DNA of 64,000 bases from Streptococcus tangpeifui (GTDB lineage: Bacteria; Bacillota; Bacilli; Lactobacillales; Streptococcaceae), in NCBI RefSeq assembly GCF_011038795.1, contig NZ_JAAKDU010000002.1, positions 62,001 to 126,000 of the forward strand, read 5' to 3'. The notes below the pieces were generated by a model. It was not told where the DNA came from. It worked only from the letters and a program-made list of their open reading frames with translations, and ran no database searches. The position numbers were made by a program, and so were the translations under genes. Shown piece by piece: positions 27,685 to 35,833 of the stretch (the stretch's first letter is position 1; each line of letters starts with the position of its first letter).

Positions 27685-27857
27685 ATGAAAACACCAATTG
27701 ATATCATTAATGCAATAGTTATTATTGCTATGTTTTTTTTTTAGCTGATCGAGGACTTAAAAGTATTAAATCAAAAAAGATTAGATTTTGTGTTTCGGGT
27801 TCTTTACCGCTCTATTTGATTGTGATGGCGATATATTATTATTTACGTAATAAATAA
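27685..27857 (+). pseudogene. Immunity-like membrane protein broken at a T10 tract
   Basis: ATG 27685 has AAGGA upstream and encodes a membrane helix (MKTPIDIINAIVIIAMFFF), then stops at TAG 27742-27744 directly after ten T (27733-27742). With eleven T the frame would continue (LADRGLKSIKSKKIRF, then a second helix) to the TAA at 27855-27857, giving 57 residues with two helices. It could be a phase-variable gene caught in the off state, a plain pseudogene or a sequencing error at the homopolymer. Confidence 0.6.
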
Positions 27858-28023
27858 TAGCAGTTTGAATGACACCTATCATTGCATGCCGCTTAGCACT
27901 GCCCAACTGCATTAGAACTTGGCAACTTAGAATTTAAGCCAAGATTTTCCAATAACAGACTGCTCATTCTAAGAATAACTGGGCGCAGATATGTCTGTGC
28001 CGATCAACTCAACCTTCATAAAC

Positions 28024-28055
28024 AAAAGGGCCTGGATTTTCTTCCGGCCTTTTTG
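28024..28055 (+). terminator. Terminator before ftsK
   Basis: AAAGG(G)CC pairs with GGCCTTT around a 13-base loop, and a T run follows. It closes the bacteriocin island. Confidence 0.7.
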
Positions 28056-28088
28056 TAGTTATCTCTCCTCATCAAATCTCATAAAACA

Positions 28089-28097
28089 TGCTATAAT
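28089..28097 (+). promoter_or_regulatory. Extended -10 promoter of ftsK
   Basis: TGCTATAAT with no good -35. The -10 ends ten bases before the ftsK ATG, so the transcript would be almost leaderless. Confidence 0.55.
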
Positions 28098-28106
28098 AGT
28101 GGTATT

Positions 28107-30560
28107 ATGGCAAAAGCAAAATCAACAAAATCAGCTAAAAAAAATAAGAGACAGGGTAGGAAAAACAGCCGCCCGACCAAGAAGGAAAGAGAGCATAAAA
28201 AAGCTGTTCGCAAAATGGTAGTTGCCTTTTTGACAGCCTTTATTCTTTTTTTTGCAATTATTCGTTTGGGAGTTTTTGGTATCACGGCTTACAACCTCAT
28301 TCGTCTAGCCGTTGGAAGTCTGGCCTATCCAGCTATTTTTGGCGTGCTCTTTTACCTCTTTGCAGGGAAATGGCTGCAAAAGCATGCAGGCTTTATGTCA
28401 GGCTACATATCTGCTATGGCCGGCCTCATGCTGATCTTCCATGCTTATTTCTTCTCTATGGATGTGATGAAGAAACGTGATATCTTTGAAGGGACTTTTC
28501 GTTTGGCAACGGCAGACCTCAAAAATGTGGATGTCACCCATTTCCTAGGCGGTGGCATGGTTGGGGCTGTCCTTTACAAGCCAGTTGTCTTTCTTTTTTC
28601 TAACATCGGTTCTTATCTAATCGGCGGACTCTTTATCGTCCTCGGTCTTTATCTGATGAGCTCCTGGGATGTGTATGACGTTATGCGTTTCTTTAAAAAG
28701 ACCGGCAGCAGTCTCAGTGATAAGATCGACCAAACCAGCCTTCAAATGGAATCGCGCCGCGAGCAAAAGCGCCAGGCCAAGGTCCAAGCTAAAGCTCAGG
28801 CAGCTAAGGAGCAAGAAGCAAGTCAGCCGGAAAAGGATGATGACTTTGCTGGCCTAATTGATCCTGAAACAGGCGAAATCCTATCATCAGACCTAGCTCA
28901 ATCCACTCCGAAAACTGAGCCGGAAATTCTGGGAGGATATGATGAAGAAGTTCAGGACAGCTATTCTCAGCAGGACTTCAAGAATTATCACTTCCACTAT
29001 CCTGATGAGGAAGAAGCTGAAAATCCAGCTTCCGCATCAGCTCAAGCAGCCAGCTCCAATCTAGATCAAACCCAAGATCAAGAAGATGATGATGAACCTG
29101 TTCAGGTTGATTTCACTCCTAAACAGCATCTGCTTTATAAGTTGCCAACCATTGATCTCTTCGCTCCTGACAAGCCTAAGAACCAAACCAAAGAGAAAAA
29201 GATTGTTCGCCAAAATATCAAGATTTTGGAAGAAACCTTCGCCAGCTTTGGTATTAAGGCTAGTGTTGAACGGGCAGAAATCGGACCATCCGTCACCAAA
29301 TATGAAATCAAGCCAGCTGTTGGGGTTCGGGTTAACCGCATTTCCAATCTGGCGGACGATCTGGCCCTTGCTCTGGCAGCCAAAGACGTGCGGATTGAAG
29401 CGCCTATTCCTGGAAAATCTCTAGTGGGTATCGAAGTCCCTAACTCGGAAATTGCGACGGTTACCTTCCGTGAACTTTGGGAGCAGGCCAAGACTAATCC
29501 TAGCAAACTTTTGGAGGTTCCGCTTGGCAAGGCTGTCAATGGAACGGCGCGTAGCTTTGACTTGGCGCGAATGCCCCACCTTCTGGTGGCTGGTTCGACC
29601 GGTTCTGGTAAGTCTGTTGCAGTCAACGGTATTATTGCCAGCATTTTGATGAAGGCCCGTCCGGATCAGGTCAAATTCATGATGATTGATCCTAAGATGG
29701 TTGAGCTCTCTGTCTACAATGATATTCCCCACCTCCTAATTCCTGTTGTGACCAACCCTCGTAAGGCTGCCAAGGCTCTACAAAAAGTTGTTGATGAGAT
29801 GGAAAACCGCTATGAGCTCTTCAGTCATGTCGGTGTTCGCAATATTGCTGGTTACAATGCTAAGGTTGAGTCCTTCAATGCTCAGTCTGAGGAGAAGAAG
29901 ATTCCTTTGCCTCTCATTGTTGTCATTGTGGATGAGCTGGCTGATTTGATGATGGTAGCCAGCAAGGAAGTTGAAGATGCTATTATCCGTCTGGGACAGA
30001 AGGCGCGTGCAGCTGGTATTCACATGATTTTAGCCACCCAGCGGCCATCCGTTGATGTTATCAGCGGTCTCATTAAGGCCAATGTCCCATCACGGATTGC
30101 CTTTGCGGTTTCGTCAGGTACAGACAGTCGGACTATTCTCGATGAAAATGGGGCAGAAAAGCTGCTTGGTCGGGGGGATATGCTCTTTAAGCCGATTGAT
30201 GAAAATCACCCTATTCGTCTGCAAGGTTCGTTTATCTCTGACGATGATGTGGAACGGATTGTTGACTTTATCAAGGACCAAGCTGAAGCGGATTATGATC
30301 ACAGCTTTGATCCCGGTGAAGTTTCCGAAAATGATGGTGATTCTGGCTCAGGCAGCGGTGCTTCCGAAGGAGATCCCCTCTTTGCTGAAGCCAGAGCTCT
30401 AGTCTTGGAAACGCAAAAAGCCTCGGCTTCTATGCTCCAACGACGACTGTCTGTTGGATTTAACCGAGCGACTCGCTTAATGGAGGAATTAGAAGAAGCA
30501 GGTGTTATCGGCCCAGCCGAAGGAACTAAGCCGCGCAAGGTCTTGATAACAAACCAATAA
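28107..30560 (+). CDS. ftsK: DNA translocase FtsK/SpoIIIE
   Basis: An 817-residue septal DNA pump. A basic N-terminal tail (1-35) is followed by four membrane helices (about 36-190), an acidic Gln/Ala-rich linker, and the RecA-like motor with Walker [14 protein letters not shown] near residue 500 and Walker [14 protein letters not shown]. The gamma winged helix ([32 protein letters not shown]) reads orientation motifs. The ATG at 28107 matches the family N-terminus but has no Shine-Dalgarno. Confidence 0.95.
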   Translation: MAKAKSTKSAKKNKRQGRKNSRPTKKEREHKKAVRKMVVAFLTAFILFFAIIRLGVFGITAYNLIRLAVGSLAYPAIFGVLFYLFAGKWLQKHAGFMSGYISAMAGLMLIFHAYFFSMDVMKKRDIFEGTFRLATADLKNVDVTHFLGGGMVGAVLYKPVVFLFSNIGSYLIGGLFIVLGLYLMSSWDVYDVMRFFKKTGSSLSDKIDQTSLQMESRREQKRQAKVQAKAQAAKEQEASQPEKDDDFAGLIDPETGEILSSDLAQSTPKTEPEILGGYDEEVQDSYSQQDFKNYHFHYPDEEEAENPASASAQAASSNLDQTQDQEDDDEPVQVDFTPKQHLLYKLPTIDLFAPDKPKNQTKEKKIVRQNIKILEETFASFGIKASVERAEIGPSVTKYEIKPAVGVRVNRISNLADDLALALAAKDVRIEAPIPGKSLVGIEVPNSEIATVTFRELWEQAKTNPSKLLEVPLGKAVNGTARSFDLARMPHLLVAGSTGSGKSVAVNGIIASILMKARPDQVKFMMIDPKMVELSVYNDIPHLLIPVVTNPRKAAKALQKVVDEMENRYELFSHVGVRNIAGYNAKVESFNAQSEEKKIPLPLIVVIVDELADLMMVASKEVEDAIIRLGQKARAAGIHMILATQRPSVDVISGLIKANVPSRIAFAVSSGTDSRTILDENGAEKLLGRGDMLFKPIDENHPIRLQGSFISDDDVERIVDFIKDQAEADYDHSFDPGEVSENDGDSGSGSGASEGDPLFAEARALVLETQKASASMLQRRLSVGFNRATRLMEELEEAGVIGPAEGTKPRKVLITNQ

Positions 30561-30592
30561 AAATTGTAGCAAACAGCTCTATCTAATAAGTT

Positions 30593-30632
30593 AACACGAG
30601 GCAGAATATTTGTTCTAGCCTCGTGTTTTTTT
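30593..30632 (+). terminator. ftsK terminator
   Basis: AACACGAGGC pairs perfectly with GCCTCGTGTT and is followed by a long T run. Confidence 0.9.
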
Positions 30633-30766
30633 GTATATGGTAGCAGCAAGAGCAATTCAAAAAATAGAGAGATGGTGCCTGAGTGGCAACTGCCCTTACT
30701 TTTTTACAAGCTTAGCTTATAAATCTGTTCAAGAATCAAGCTCTACTGTTTGAATTTTAAAGAGTC

Positions 30767-31069
30767 TCACAAATCAATCTGTAGCAGTTTGCTCGGCTTA
30801 GCAGCCTCTAGGGCTATTACCTGTCCTTTATGGATGGCGACCAAACTATCGGCTTCCAGTTTGATTTTCTGGTTATCTAAAGACAGCAGCAGCCTGCCCT
30901 CTAATACTTGTAAGAGTTTATCGGCTGTGCTGACCTCTGGACTGATGCTCTCTCCTTGATCAAAAGCATAGAGCGTGACCGCTCGCTCCAATCCTAGTTT
31001 CTGGCTGAGCGAGCGACTGGCAATTTGCTGCTCATGGTAATGAACCAAATTTGGAAATGACTCAATCAT
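30767..31069 (-). CDS. Cupin-domain protein (second of operon)
   Basis: A 100-residue protein with one small cupin barrel (ESISPEVSTADKLLQVLEGRLLLSLDNQKIKLEADSLVAIHKGQ). The usual metal-binding His residues of the first motif are mostly absent, so it may bind no metal. ATG 31069 has GGAGG upstream and overlaps the previous gene's stop by eight bases, so it is translationally coupled. The function is not known. Confidence 0.7.
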   Translation of the reverse strand: MIESFPNLVHYHEQQIASRSLSQKLGLERAVTLYAFDQGESISPEVSTADKLLQVLEGRLLLSLDNQKIKLEADSLVAIHKGQVIALEAAKPSKLLQIDL

Positions 31070-31409
31070 GGTCAGCCTCCGGTTTAACAACAATCAACAG
31101 CATCTGAAAGGCCTCTTTAGCAAAGAGGGCATGGGGAATATTGGCAGGTAAAATAATTGATTGACCTGCCGTGACGTCGAAATCTTCTTCAGCAATGGTA
31201 ATCCTAGCAGTTCCCGATAAAATATTGACCATAGCATCACCTAGTGAGGAGTGGCGGCCAATCTCCTGCCCCTTATCCAGAGAAAAGAGAGTCATTCCCA
31301 AGTCTTGGCGCTGAACCAGAGTTTTACTGAGCATTTGCTCTTCAGCGATAGGAACTTCCTTGGTTAAATCCAGAATATGTGCAGGCTCTAATTTATCAAT
31401 ATAACGCAT
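31062..31409 (-). CDS. Cupin-domain protein (first of operon)
   Basis: A 115-residue single-domain cupin: IGRHSSLGDAMVNILSGTARITI is motif 1 with a single His, and GQSIILPANIPHALFAKE is motif 2 with a His. It lies between the methyltransferase and the second cupin on the minus strand. Small cupins of this kind are often sensors or small-molecule-binding partners. I cannot name a ligand. Confidence 0.75.
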   Translation of the reverse strand: MRYIDKLEPAHILDLTKEVPIAEEQMLSKTLVQRQDLGMTLFSLDKGQEIGRHSSLGDAMVNILSGTARITIAEEDFDVTAGQSIILPANIPHALFAKEAFQMLLIVVKPEADHD

Positions 31410-31421
31410 GATATTTCCTCC

Positions 31422-32177
31422 TTATTTTTGACTGGCTACAGCGATATAACGCAGATCTTTCCCTGTTTGGTTAAAAAAGCGGTACATCTTCCAAAACTGC
31501 TGACGATTTTCCTTTTTCATACCTCGGTAGAAAATTTTGCACGTTCCCCCAAGGCCTTCGTCTCTGATCATTCCTGACAGAGACATCAGGGACATTTGGC
31601 CGTAGGTCGTCTGTACCTGTTTAAACCCCATTTCCTGATAAAGATTTTTCCAATCATTGACTTGAAGGGGCTGGACATTAGCATTAATGGTGGTTCTCAG
31701 CTTTTCTAAAGTCTGTTCCAATCGAGGATCCTCGTAGGCAACATCATGTGTCAACAATAGGCCTCCCGGTTTTAGGACGCGTCTGTACTCCATGATTGCC
31801 CGCTTCTTGGCTTTGTCTTGGAGCATAGTCAGCATAGCCTCATTGATAACAATGTCAAAAGAGTTATCATCAAAGGGCAATTTCATAGCATTAGCCTCTT
31901 GGACCTGAATGAATTTCTCAAGACCAGCCTGAGCAACAGCTTCCCTAGCTTTTTCCAAGGCCCCAGTATCGGTATCAACTCCTATGACATGGCAGCCATA
32001 CCTCTGAGCCAAATCAATAGCAGTCGTTCCCTGATTGCAGGCAACTTCTAGAACCTCTTTGTCCTTGCTGAACTGTCCCTGTTCAATTAGCCAATTAGTA
32101 GCTGTAACGCCACCAGGACGCAGCCGCTTTTTCCCAAGTCTAGCTAAGAAATGATGACCTAGTTCTTTTTGTGCCAT
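31422..32177 (-). CDS. SAM-dependent methyltransferase
   Basis: A 251-residue class I methyltransferase. Motif I is VLEVACNQGTTAIDLA, the acidic residue at the end of strand 2 is in VIGVDTDTGAL, and DNSFDIVINEAMLTML plus RVLKPGGLLLTHD are typical of the UbiE/Methyltransf_11 group. It is the first gene of a three-gene minus-strand operon with two cupins. The substrate is unknown. Confidence 0.85.
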   Translation of the reverse strand: MAQKELGHHFLARLGKKRLRPGGVTATNWLIEQGQFSKDKEVLEVACNQGTTAIDLAQRYGCHVIGVDTDTGALEKAREAVAQAGLEKFIQVQEANAMKLPFDDNSFDIVINEAMLTMLQDKAKKRAIMEYRRVLKPGGLLLTHDVAYEDPRLEQTLEKLRTTINANVQPLQVNDWKNLYQEMGFKQVQTTYGQMSLMSLSGMIRDEGLGGTCKIFYRGMKKENRQQFWKMYRFFNQTGKDLRYIAVASQK

Positions 32178-32534
32178 TTACCTCACTCCTTTATTCAAGA
32201 TACTAAGGGCAGGTTCGCCTTGCTTATCCCATCAAATGAACGGAACTTCATTAGTTTATTTCTGAATTCAAAAGCTCCCCTAGGCCTTGTAAGTTATGCA
32301 GGGTCGTAGACCGACTCAGTTTTTAGAAATATATTTAGGTTTAGACCTTCATTCTAACAAAAAGAAGTCAGCCCAGTAAGCATTTACTGGATAAATCCAT
32401 TCATTGGAATCATTACAAAAAAAACTAATAGAGCATTTAGGGTCGGCAGGTAGAAGTAGGCTTATTTGAAAAATTGATGTCTATGAAATCACGACCTTAT
32501 CTTGCTTTCGGAGTGTCAAAAAGCGCTTAGGAAC
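32178..32534. other. Intergenic stretch upstream of the methyltransferase operon
   Basis: About 360 bases holding the promoter region of the minus-strand operon. I could not place a convincing promoter. No gene was seen. Confidence 0.3.
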
Positions 32535-32570
32535 TACAAAAGAGTTTAGAACTTAACTGTCCTAAACTCC
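32535..32570 (-). terminator. Terminator of the 71-codon gene
   Basis: GAGTTTAG / CTAAACTC is a perfect eight-base stem, followed on the minus strand by TTTTGT. Confidence 0.7.
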
Positions 32571-32577
32571 TTATGAC

Positions 32578-32769
32578 TTATTTATCCTTATTTAGCCATT
32601 CTTGGTATTTTTCAACCAGATTAACGGCGTACTGCGTGGCTAATGCCAGTGAAAAGGCTTCAGTTCCTTCTGTTTCTTCATCGGCCACTTCAATTTTTGT
32701 CTCATCGTAGATAGCCTTGAGGCTCTCGGTTGACAGAGTATTCTTGAAAGCTTCAAATCCTTTATTCAT
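32578..32769 (-). CDS. Small acidic hypothetical protein
   Basis: A 63-residue soluble protein starting MNKGFEAFKNTLSTES, acidic and Glu-rich, probably helical. I do not recognise a family with confidence. ATG 32769 has AAAGGA upstream, and TGCTATAAT on the minus strand (32805-32813) is a good extended -10. It is monocistronic with its own terminator. Confidence 0.7.
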   Translation of the reverse strand: MNKGFEAFKNTLSTESLKAIYDETKIEVADEETEGTEAFSLALATQYAVNLVEKYQEWLNKDK

Positions 32770-32804
32770 AAGTAGTTTTTCCTTTCTAAACATACCGTTA
32801 CTTT

Positions 32805-32813
32805 ATTATAGCA
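32805..32813 (-). promoter_or_regulatory. Extended -10 of the small acidic protein gene
   Basis: TGCTATAAT read on the minus strand. No clear -35. Confidence 0.5.
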
Positions 32814-32870
32814 TGTGAGAGCGCTGAGGGCCTTTTCAAACAGTAAAAGTATAAGGAAAAGCACGGTTGT

Positions 32871-33106
32871 TAGAACTTGTACTCACATTTTTTGACAGTT
32901 AGTCTTATGTAGTAGGGACGCAAGCGACCTCCTAACGGAGTTCCATTGCTCATTTTCAAGCCTAGGGTCTTGAAAATCCCTTCGACGATTGATTGAATAG
33001 GGACAATCGTCTTTTTACCACGGCGGCAACTGTCTGTTTTGAGCGACCTTATGGTCGCTTTTTCCAGCTAACGCTAAGAATTTAAACTTGTAAATACAGT
33101 TTCTTA
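32871..33106. repeat. 230-bp intergenic repeat, copy 2
   Basis: Near-identical to 26178-26406, with the same three hairpins. The last stem is fully paired here (AGCGACC/GGTCGCT), while copy 1 has an A-C mismatch. The 3' end is extended by a few A/T-rich bases before ACTTGTAAATACAGTTTC. It sits between divergent genes. Confidence 0.88.
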
Positions 33107-33162
33107 GAATTTCCCTTTTACTTGTCTTTACAAATCCCTCTTGCCTTTGTTATCATAGGATC

Positions 33163-33870
33163 ATGGTTCAAACGTACAGTAAAAATGCTAATCACAATAT
33201 GCGCCGTCCCATAGTCAAAGAAGAAGTTGTTCGCTACATGCGGACACATCAGAAAAAGGAGACAGGACATCTAAGAGAACTGGCAGACTTTGCCCATCAG
33301 GAAAATATCCCTATCATCCAACCAGAGGTGGTGGCTTATTTTCGCTTTCTTATGCAGGCTCTAGCTCCCAAATCTATTTTAGAAATCGGAACAGCCATTG
33401 GTTTCTCGGCTCTTCTTATGGCTCAATATGCACCTGAAGCTAAAATTACAACGTTGGAACGTAATGAAGAAATGCTGGGCTTGGCTAAGGAAAATCTAAC
33501 CAAGTACGATAGTCGGCGGCAGATCAAGTTGTTAGAAGGAGAAGCCCTCGATATTCTACCGACACTAAGGGACAGATACGATTTTGTTTTTATGGATTCA
33601 GCCAAATCTAAGTATATCGTCTTTTTACCCCAAGTTCTGGAGCGGCTGGAAGTCGGCGGTGTCATCGTTATTGACGATGTTTTTCAGGGAGGCGATTTAG
33701 CCAAGCCGATTGCAGAGGTTAAGCGAGGACAAAGAACCATCTACCGCGGTCTCCAACGGCTTATGGATGCCACTTTGAATAATCCGGATTTGACAGCTAG
33801 TCTCTTACCGATTAGTGATGGCCTATTGCTGATTCGCAAAAATGCTATAGATGTCACTCTTCCAGACTAG
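33163..33870 (+). CDS. Class I O-methyltransferase (TrmR/YrrM-like)
   Basis: A 235-residue methyltransferase_3 family protein: SILEIGTAIGFSALLMA is motif I, ITTLERNEEML follows, and YDFVFMDSAKSKY plus GGVIVIDDVFQGG carry the metal-ligand aspartates. The Bacillus relative modifies tRNA wobble uridine (5-methoxyuridine). In streptococci this gene usually precedes prsA, as here. Confidence 0.88.
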   Translation: MVQTYSKNANHNMRRPIVKEEVVRYMRTHQKKETGHLRELADFAHQENIPIIQPEVVAYFRFLMQALAPKSILEIGTAIGFSALLMAQYAPEAKITTLERNEEMLGLAKENLTKYDSRRQIKLLEGEALDILPTLRDRYDFVFMDSAKSKYIVFLPQVLERLEVGGVIVIDDVFQGGDLAKPIAEVKRGQRTIYRGLQRLMDATLNNPDLTASLLPISDGLLLIRKNAIDVTLPD

Positions 33871-33888
33871 GCAAGATAGAAGAAAGTA

Positions 33889-33897
33889 TGTTATAAT
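33889..33897 (+). promoter_or_regulatory. Extended -10 promoter of prsA
   Basis: TGTTATAAT, weak -35. The predicted leader holds a hairpin CAAAATCG / CGATTTTTG (33925-33956). Confidence 0.5.
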
Positions 33898-33985
33898 AGG
33901 TGAGTTAATGTTTGGGGCAGGATACAAAATCGATTGTGCTGCACTACCGATTTTTGTTCCAGTTCCCAATAAGAAGGAGTAGAAT

Positions 33986-35065
33986 ATGGCGAATAAAAAA
34001 GCATTTCAGGATGAAGTAAAAAATAAAAACCGACGTGCTAGAAAAGACCAAAGAAAGAAAAAGAAGAAAACCCAAGGCAGTTTATGGAATTCTCTTGCGA
34101 CCATCTTTGGAAGCAAGGTTTTCCGCAGTCTCCTGACCTTTGTTTTAGCTATGGCTATCGGTGGTGTAGGGACCTATCTTTATATGAATAGTCGTCCTTC
34201 CCAAGAAACTGTTCTGGTTCGGATGAAGGGCAAGACTATCACGGTTGCTGATCTCTATGAAAGTTCTAAGGGTTCAGATGCAACTAAGAGTGCTCTCTTG
34301 CAAAAAATCTTCTCAACAATGCTGGAAGACAAGTATGGTAAGAAGGTCTCTGACGACAAGGTTAATGACAAGTATCAACAATACGCTAAGCAATACGGAA
34401 ATCAGTTGACTACCCTCTTGTCACAAAATGGCTTGACAACAGATACCTTCAAACAAAATCTTCGCGTTCAAGCTTTGCAGGAATATGCCTTTAGGGATGC
34501 TGCTAAGAAGGATTTGAACGACAAGAAATTGCAAGAACTTTATAAGGATTATAATCCAGAAATTACTGTCAGCTACATCAAGACAGATGATAAGGATAAG
34601 GCTTCTAACCTGCATGATCAAGCTGCAGCGGACGGAGCTGATTTCAGCCAAATCGCTAAAGATAATAGTGGTCAGGAAAATGTCTCCTTCGATTCTGGAA
34701 CATCTTCCGACACCAATGCAGCCCAAAACCTTCCACCAGAAGATGTCCAAAAGGCAGCCTTCAAGTTGGACAATAATGCTGTATCAGATGTCATTGAATC
34801 CGAAGGTAACGATGGTTCTAAGAGTTACTATGTTGTCAAAGTAACCGCTAAAAATGAAAAGAATCCTGATTGGAAATCTTATAAGAAACGTTTGACAGAA
34901 ATTTACGTCAACAAAAAGATTGGCGATTCTAAGTTTACCAATAACGTTATCGCTAAATTGCTCAAAGAATACAACGTCACAATTGAAGATAAGACCTACA
35001 GCTCACTGCTTTCAAACTATGGTTTAGACGGCAGCACAGCTTCAAGTTCTAAAAAGTCTAAATAA
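33986..35065 (+). CDS. prsA: PrsA-like foldase with transmembrane anchor
   Basis: A 359-residue protein with a SurA_N-like region and a parvulin-type region (ITVSYIKTDDKDKASNLHDQ to about 310), as in extracellular foldases that assist secreted proteins. The N-terminus is unusual: about 45 very basic cytoplasmic residues precede a helix (FRSLLTFVLAMAIGGVGTYL), and there is no cysteine, so no lipobox. Typical PrsA is a lipoprotein. The protein is probably tethered by an uncleaved helix. The parvulin core is divergent, so isomerase activity is uncertain. Confidence 0.82.
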   Translation: MANKKAFQDEVKNKNRRARKDQRKKKKKTQGSLWNSLATIFGSKVFRSLLTFVLAMAIGGVGTYLYMNSRPSQETVLVRMKGKTITVADLYESSKGSDATKSALLQKIFSTMLEDKYGKKVSDDKVNDKYQQYAKQYGNQLTTLLSQNGLTTDTFKQNLRVQALQEYAFRDAAKKDLNDKKLQELYKDYNPEITVSYIKTDDKDKASNLHDQAAADGADFSQIAKDNSGQENVSFDSGTSSDTNAAQNLPPEDVQKAAFKLDNNAVSDVIESEGNDGSKSYYVVKVTAKNEKNPDWKSYKKRLTEIYVNKKIGDSKFTNNVIAKLLKEYNVTIEDKTYSSLLSNYGLDGSTASSSKKSK

Positions 35066-35087
35066 GACAGTTTAAGACGGAAAAATA

Positions 35088-35268
35088 AAATTGAGAATTG
35101 TTTAGAATTGACCTGTTCAGAAATCTGGCGGTTGCTGCGAGCCAGACAGGTAATCTAACCATGCTGCTCAATTTCAAAACGAAATAGTTAATGAAGAATG
35201 ACAAGTTCATTAAATGGAGGTGGTACCGCGGCCATGTTCGCCCTCCCCATTATTGAACTTGTCTTTTT
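35088..35268 (+). promoter_or_regulatory. T-box riboswitch, predicted specific for tRNA-Ala
   Basis: The T-box core GGAGGTGGTACCGCGG is at 35216-35231. The stem I foot is AAATTGAG (35088-35095) with CTCAATTT (35167-35174), a perfect eight-base helix, and the codon GCT (Ala) at 35163-35165 sits one base before the closing strand. The distal part GGCGGTTGCTGCGAGCC is typical. The terminator pairs GACAAGTTCA (35200-35209) with TGAACTTGTC (35254-35263) and ends in TTTTT. No obvious promoter lies between prsA and the T-box. Confidence 0.92.
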
Positions 35269-35297
35269 ATAATTTCTTATGATATCGAGGAATCTGT

Positions 35298-35798
35298 ATG
35301 AAAACATTTCAAATTAAACAAAAAATGTGGTCCTTAGGTGGAAAATTTACCATTAATGACGAGTTAGGGATGCCAGCCTATCAGGTCGAGGGCAGCCTCT
35401 TCAAAATTCCCAAGACCTTTAAAATCATGGATATGCAGGGAAACCTGATAGGTAAGCTTGATAAGCAATTCTGGAGTTTTTTGCCCAAGTTTCAGGTCAA
35501 TTTAGCCAATGGTCAAAGCTTTACCATCAAGAGGGATTTTACCTTCTTTAAACCCCACTATTCTCTCGAAAATCTGAATATGGAAGTTCAGGGTAACTTC
35601 TGGGAGATGAATTTTAACCTGCTGCAGAACGGGGAGCTTGTAGCCCGCATCTCACAGGAATGGCTGCGTATGACTTCAACCTATAATATTGAGGTGTATA
35701 ACGAAATTTATTCAGACTTAGTCATCGCTTTAACAGTAGCGATTGATTATGTAAAAGCTCGGAAATCTGGGGGAGCAGCTAACTCAGCTGCTAATTAA
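35298..35798 (+). CDS. LURP-one-related (YxjI-type) protein
   Basis: A 166-residue protein with the repeated beta-strand pattern of the LURP-one/tubby-like fold (FTINDELGMPAYQVEGSLFK, KTFKIMDMQGNLIGKLDK). It has no signal peptide. The family's bacterial role is unknown; membrane or phospholipid binding has been suggested for relatives. It lies between the alanine T-box terminator and alaS, only 35 bases before alaS, so it should be co-regulated by alanine starvation. Confidence 0.82.
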   Translation: MKTFQIKQKMWSLGGKFTINDELGMPAYQVEGSLFKIPKTFKIMDMQGNLIGKLDKQFWSFLPKFQVNLANGQSFTIKRDFTFFKPHYSLENLNMEVQGNFWEMNFNLLQNGELVARISQEWLRMTSTYNIEVYNEIYSDLVIALTVAIDYVKARKSGGAANSAAN

Positions 35799-35833
35799 CT
35801 AAGACTAAAGATATAGAAAGGTTATAAATACTC

